Assembly (NCBI RefSeq): GCF_017743975.1
Contig: NZ_JAGHRC010000005.1
Span: 186,001 to 250,000, forward strand
DNA: 64,000 nucleotides
From: Ruegeria sp. R14_0
GTDB taxonomy: Bacteria > Pseudomonadota > Alphaproteobacteria > Rhodobacterales > Rhodobacteraceae
Reading direction: 5' to 3'
Below, one piece after another: positions 62,812 through 64,000 of this stretch. The number at the start of each line of letters is the position of its first letter. Within the stretch, counting starts at the first letter, position 1. The notes beneath the pieces were generated by a model. It worked only from the letters and a program-made list of their open reading frames with translations, was not told where the DNA came from and ran no database searches. A program made the position numbers and the translations under genes.

Positions 62812-64000
62812 TGCGCAAAGGATATATAACCGGCCCGGTTCTGGGCGCTTTGTGGATGGTGGTGATCGCAACCACCGCGGCCATCACCATGTCATTTTCA
62901 ACCGGTGACGCATTCCGGCCGCAGGTCCTGCTGAGCCTGATCTGGGGCGCATTGGCAGGTCTCGTCTACGTCCGGTTCCCAGAGCAACGTGCACCGGCGC
63001 GGCTGGGCATCTCGGCCCTGTTGGGCCTGTCCGGCCTGACCGGATTTGGTCCCGTGTTGATCGGCTCTGACACGTCTTTGCAGGCTGTGCTGGTCACGGT
63101 CATCGCGATTGCCGTGGTGATGCATCTGTCGATGGCGGCTATCCTGAAAGAAACCCCGTTCGGCGAGCTTACCCGCCACGAATACGAGGACGCGGTGATC
63201 CGGTTCTGCACCGGTTTCGGCTACATCTTTTTCACGGCGATCGTAGTCATCCCCTTCTACGTGATGGTCATGACCAGCCTGAAATCCCAGCAGGCGCTAC
63301 TGCAGAACCCGTTGGATTTCTCGGTCGACCTGAGCCAGGGCACGGCCCTGTTCCGCAGCTACACCGAGCTGTTCCGCGACTTCAATTTCGGCACCTATCT
63401 GTGGACGTCCTTCTATGTCTCGGTCCTGACGGTGTTCATCACGCTGCTGTTCAGCGTCCCCGGTGCCTACGCAGTGGCTCGGTTCCGGTTTCAGGGGCAA
63501 AAGGCGTTCTCGCGCTCGATCCTGCTGATTTACATGGTGCCGATGATCGTTCTGGCGCTGCCGATCTACATCGCGTTCTCGGTAACGGGCCTGCGCAACT
63601 CGATCCTCGGTATCGTGATGATCTATCCGGTCACCACGATCCCCGTCGCGTTGTACATGCTGCAGGGCTACTTCCGGGGCCTGCCCACCGAAGTGGAAGA
63701 GGCCGGGCTGATGGACGGGTTGTCCCGTCTGGCGGTGATCTGGAAGATCACCCTGCCGCTTAGCCTGCCCGCGCTGGCCTCGGTCTCGCTTTATGTCTTC
63801 ATGATCGCCTGGAACGAATTCCTGCTGGCCTTCATGCTGCTGGACGACCCGTCGAAATTCACTCTTACCCGAGGGGTCACGATGCTGAACTCCTCAGAAA
63901 TTCCCCGTCAGCACCTGATGGCCGGTGCGGTGATCGCCACCGTTCCGATCATGGCGTTGTTCCTGGGGCTTGAACGTTTCATGACCAAAGGCCTCACAGC
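62811..64000 (+). CDS. Sugar ABC transporter permease (MalG-like), cut by window edge
   Basis: The frame is open to the end of the window (396 codons) and probably lacks only a few residues. An N-terminal block of four hydrophobic segments (residues 1-110) precedes the usual MalG core; the EAA loop is visible as EEAGLMDGLSRLAVIWKITLPLSLPAL. The extra N-terminal helices are more than MalG has. Its ATP-binding partner is expected beyond the right edge. Confidence 0.9.
   Translation, partial: MRKGYITGPVLGALWMVVIATTAAITMSFSTGDAFRPQVLLSLIWGALAGLVYVRFPEQRAPARLGISALLGLSGLTGFGPVLIGSDTSLQAVLVTVIAIAVVMHLSMAAILKETPFGELTRHEYEDAVIRFCTGFGYIFFTAIVVIPFYVMVMTSLKSQQALLQNPLDFSVDLSQGTALFRSYTELFRDFNFGTYLWTSFYVSVLTVFITLLFSVPGAYAVARFRFQGQKAFSRSILLIYMVPMIVLALPIYIAFSVTGLRNSILGIVMIYPVTTIPVALYMLQGYFRGLPTEVEEAGLMDGLSRLAVIWKITLPLSLPALASVSLYVFMIAWNEFLLAFMLLDDPSKFTLTRGVTMLNSSEIPRQHLMAGAVIATVPIMALFLGLERFMTKGLT

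Noticed and set aside
60134-62871. Two long minus-strand open frames (461 and 418 codons)
   Set aside because: Both are antisense to the sugar-binding protein and permease genes, with no motif or ribosome site.

Overview
The window looks like chromosomal DNA of a marine Roseobacter-group alphaproteobacterium (Rhodobacteraceae). Evidence: the murA / DUF2948 / hisD / UPF0262 / phosphatase / infA / maf / RNase G / yacG / tRNA-Phe block typical of that family, many osmolyte and methylated-amine genes, a TRAP transporter, and moderately high GC. I made no database comparison; family names come from motifs and recognition of the proteins.

Layout. 1-3.1 kb: a TRAP transporter operon (small permease, Tat-exported binding protein, 61-aa membrane protein) divergent from its LacI-type regulator, with two perfectly phased operators between them. 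3.1-14 kb: a methylated-osmolyte locus with a LysR regulator, a GcvT-domain FAD oxidoreductase, an MttB-family protein divergent from it, two convergent ureohydrolases, and a ProXVW-type betaine ABC transporter whose permease carries an unusual N-terminal extension. 14.4-16.5 kb: a DEAD-box RNA helicase. 16.6-20.1 kb: a 3.4-kb integrative element in tRNA-Phe, with a 17-bp att duplication, an integrase, paired arm-type repeats at both ends and three unrecognised cargo genes. 20.2-30.3 kb: a conserved housekeeping block, all on the minus strand, interrupted by a few accessory genes. 30.4-33 kb: tRNA-Thr and miscellaneous genes.

33-53 kb is a betaine catabolism region. A GntR regulator leads a DapA-family lyase, an aldehyde dehydrogenase and a FAD oxidoreductase; opposite lie two SDRs and a protein I recognise as close to hydroxyproline betaine 2-epimerase (HpbD), then a second MttB-family protein and a BCCT betaine transporter. 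Divergent from these are a GcvA-like LysR, a Rieske oxygenase, a small protein, another GcvT-domain FAD oxidoreductase, a Baeyer-Villiger-type monooxygenase and a hydrolase. The proposed logic is import by BCCT, epimerisation by HpbD, N-demethylation by Rieske, MttB or GcvT-FAD enzymes, then oxidation, deamination and semialdehyde oxidation to 2-oxoglutarate, with one-carbon units passed to folate.

53.1-58.8 kb: tRNA-Met, a LysR, and a compact operon (Rieske oxygenase, class II aldolase, atypical crotonase, type III CoA-transferase, hydrolase) of unknown substrate. 58.9-64 kb: a LacI-regulated sugar ABC transporter (regulator, binding protein, MalF-like permease with a DUF11-like periplasmic insert, MalG-like permease cut by the window edge).

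The most likely undescribed items are the tRNA-Phe mini-element cargo, the two MttB-containing loci with no corrinoid partner in view, and the Rieske/crotonase/CoA-transferase operon.
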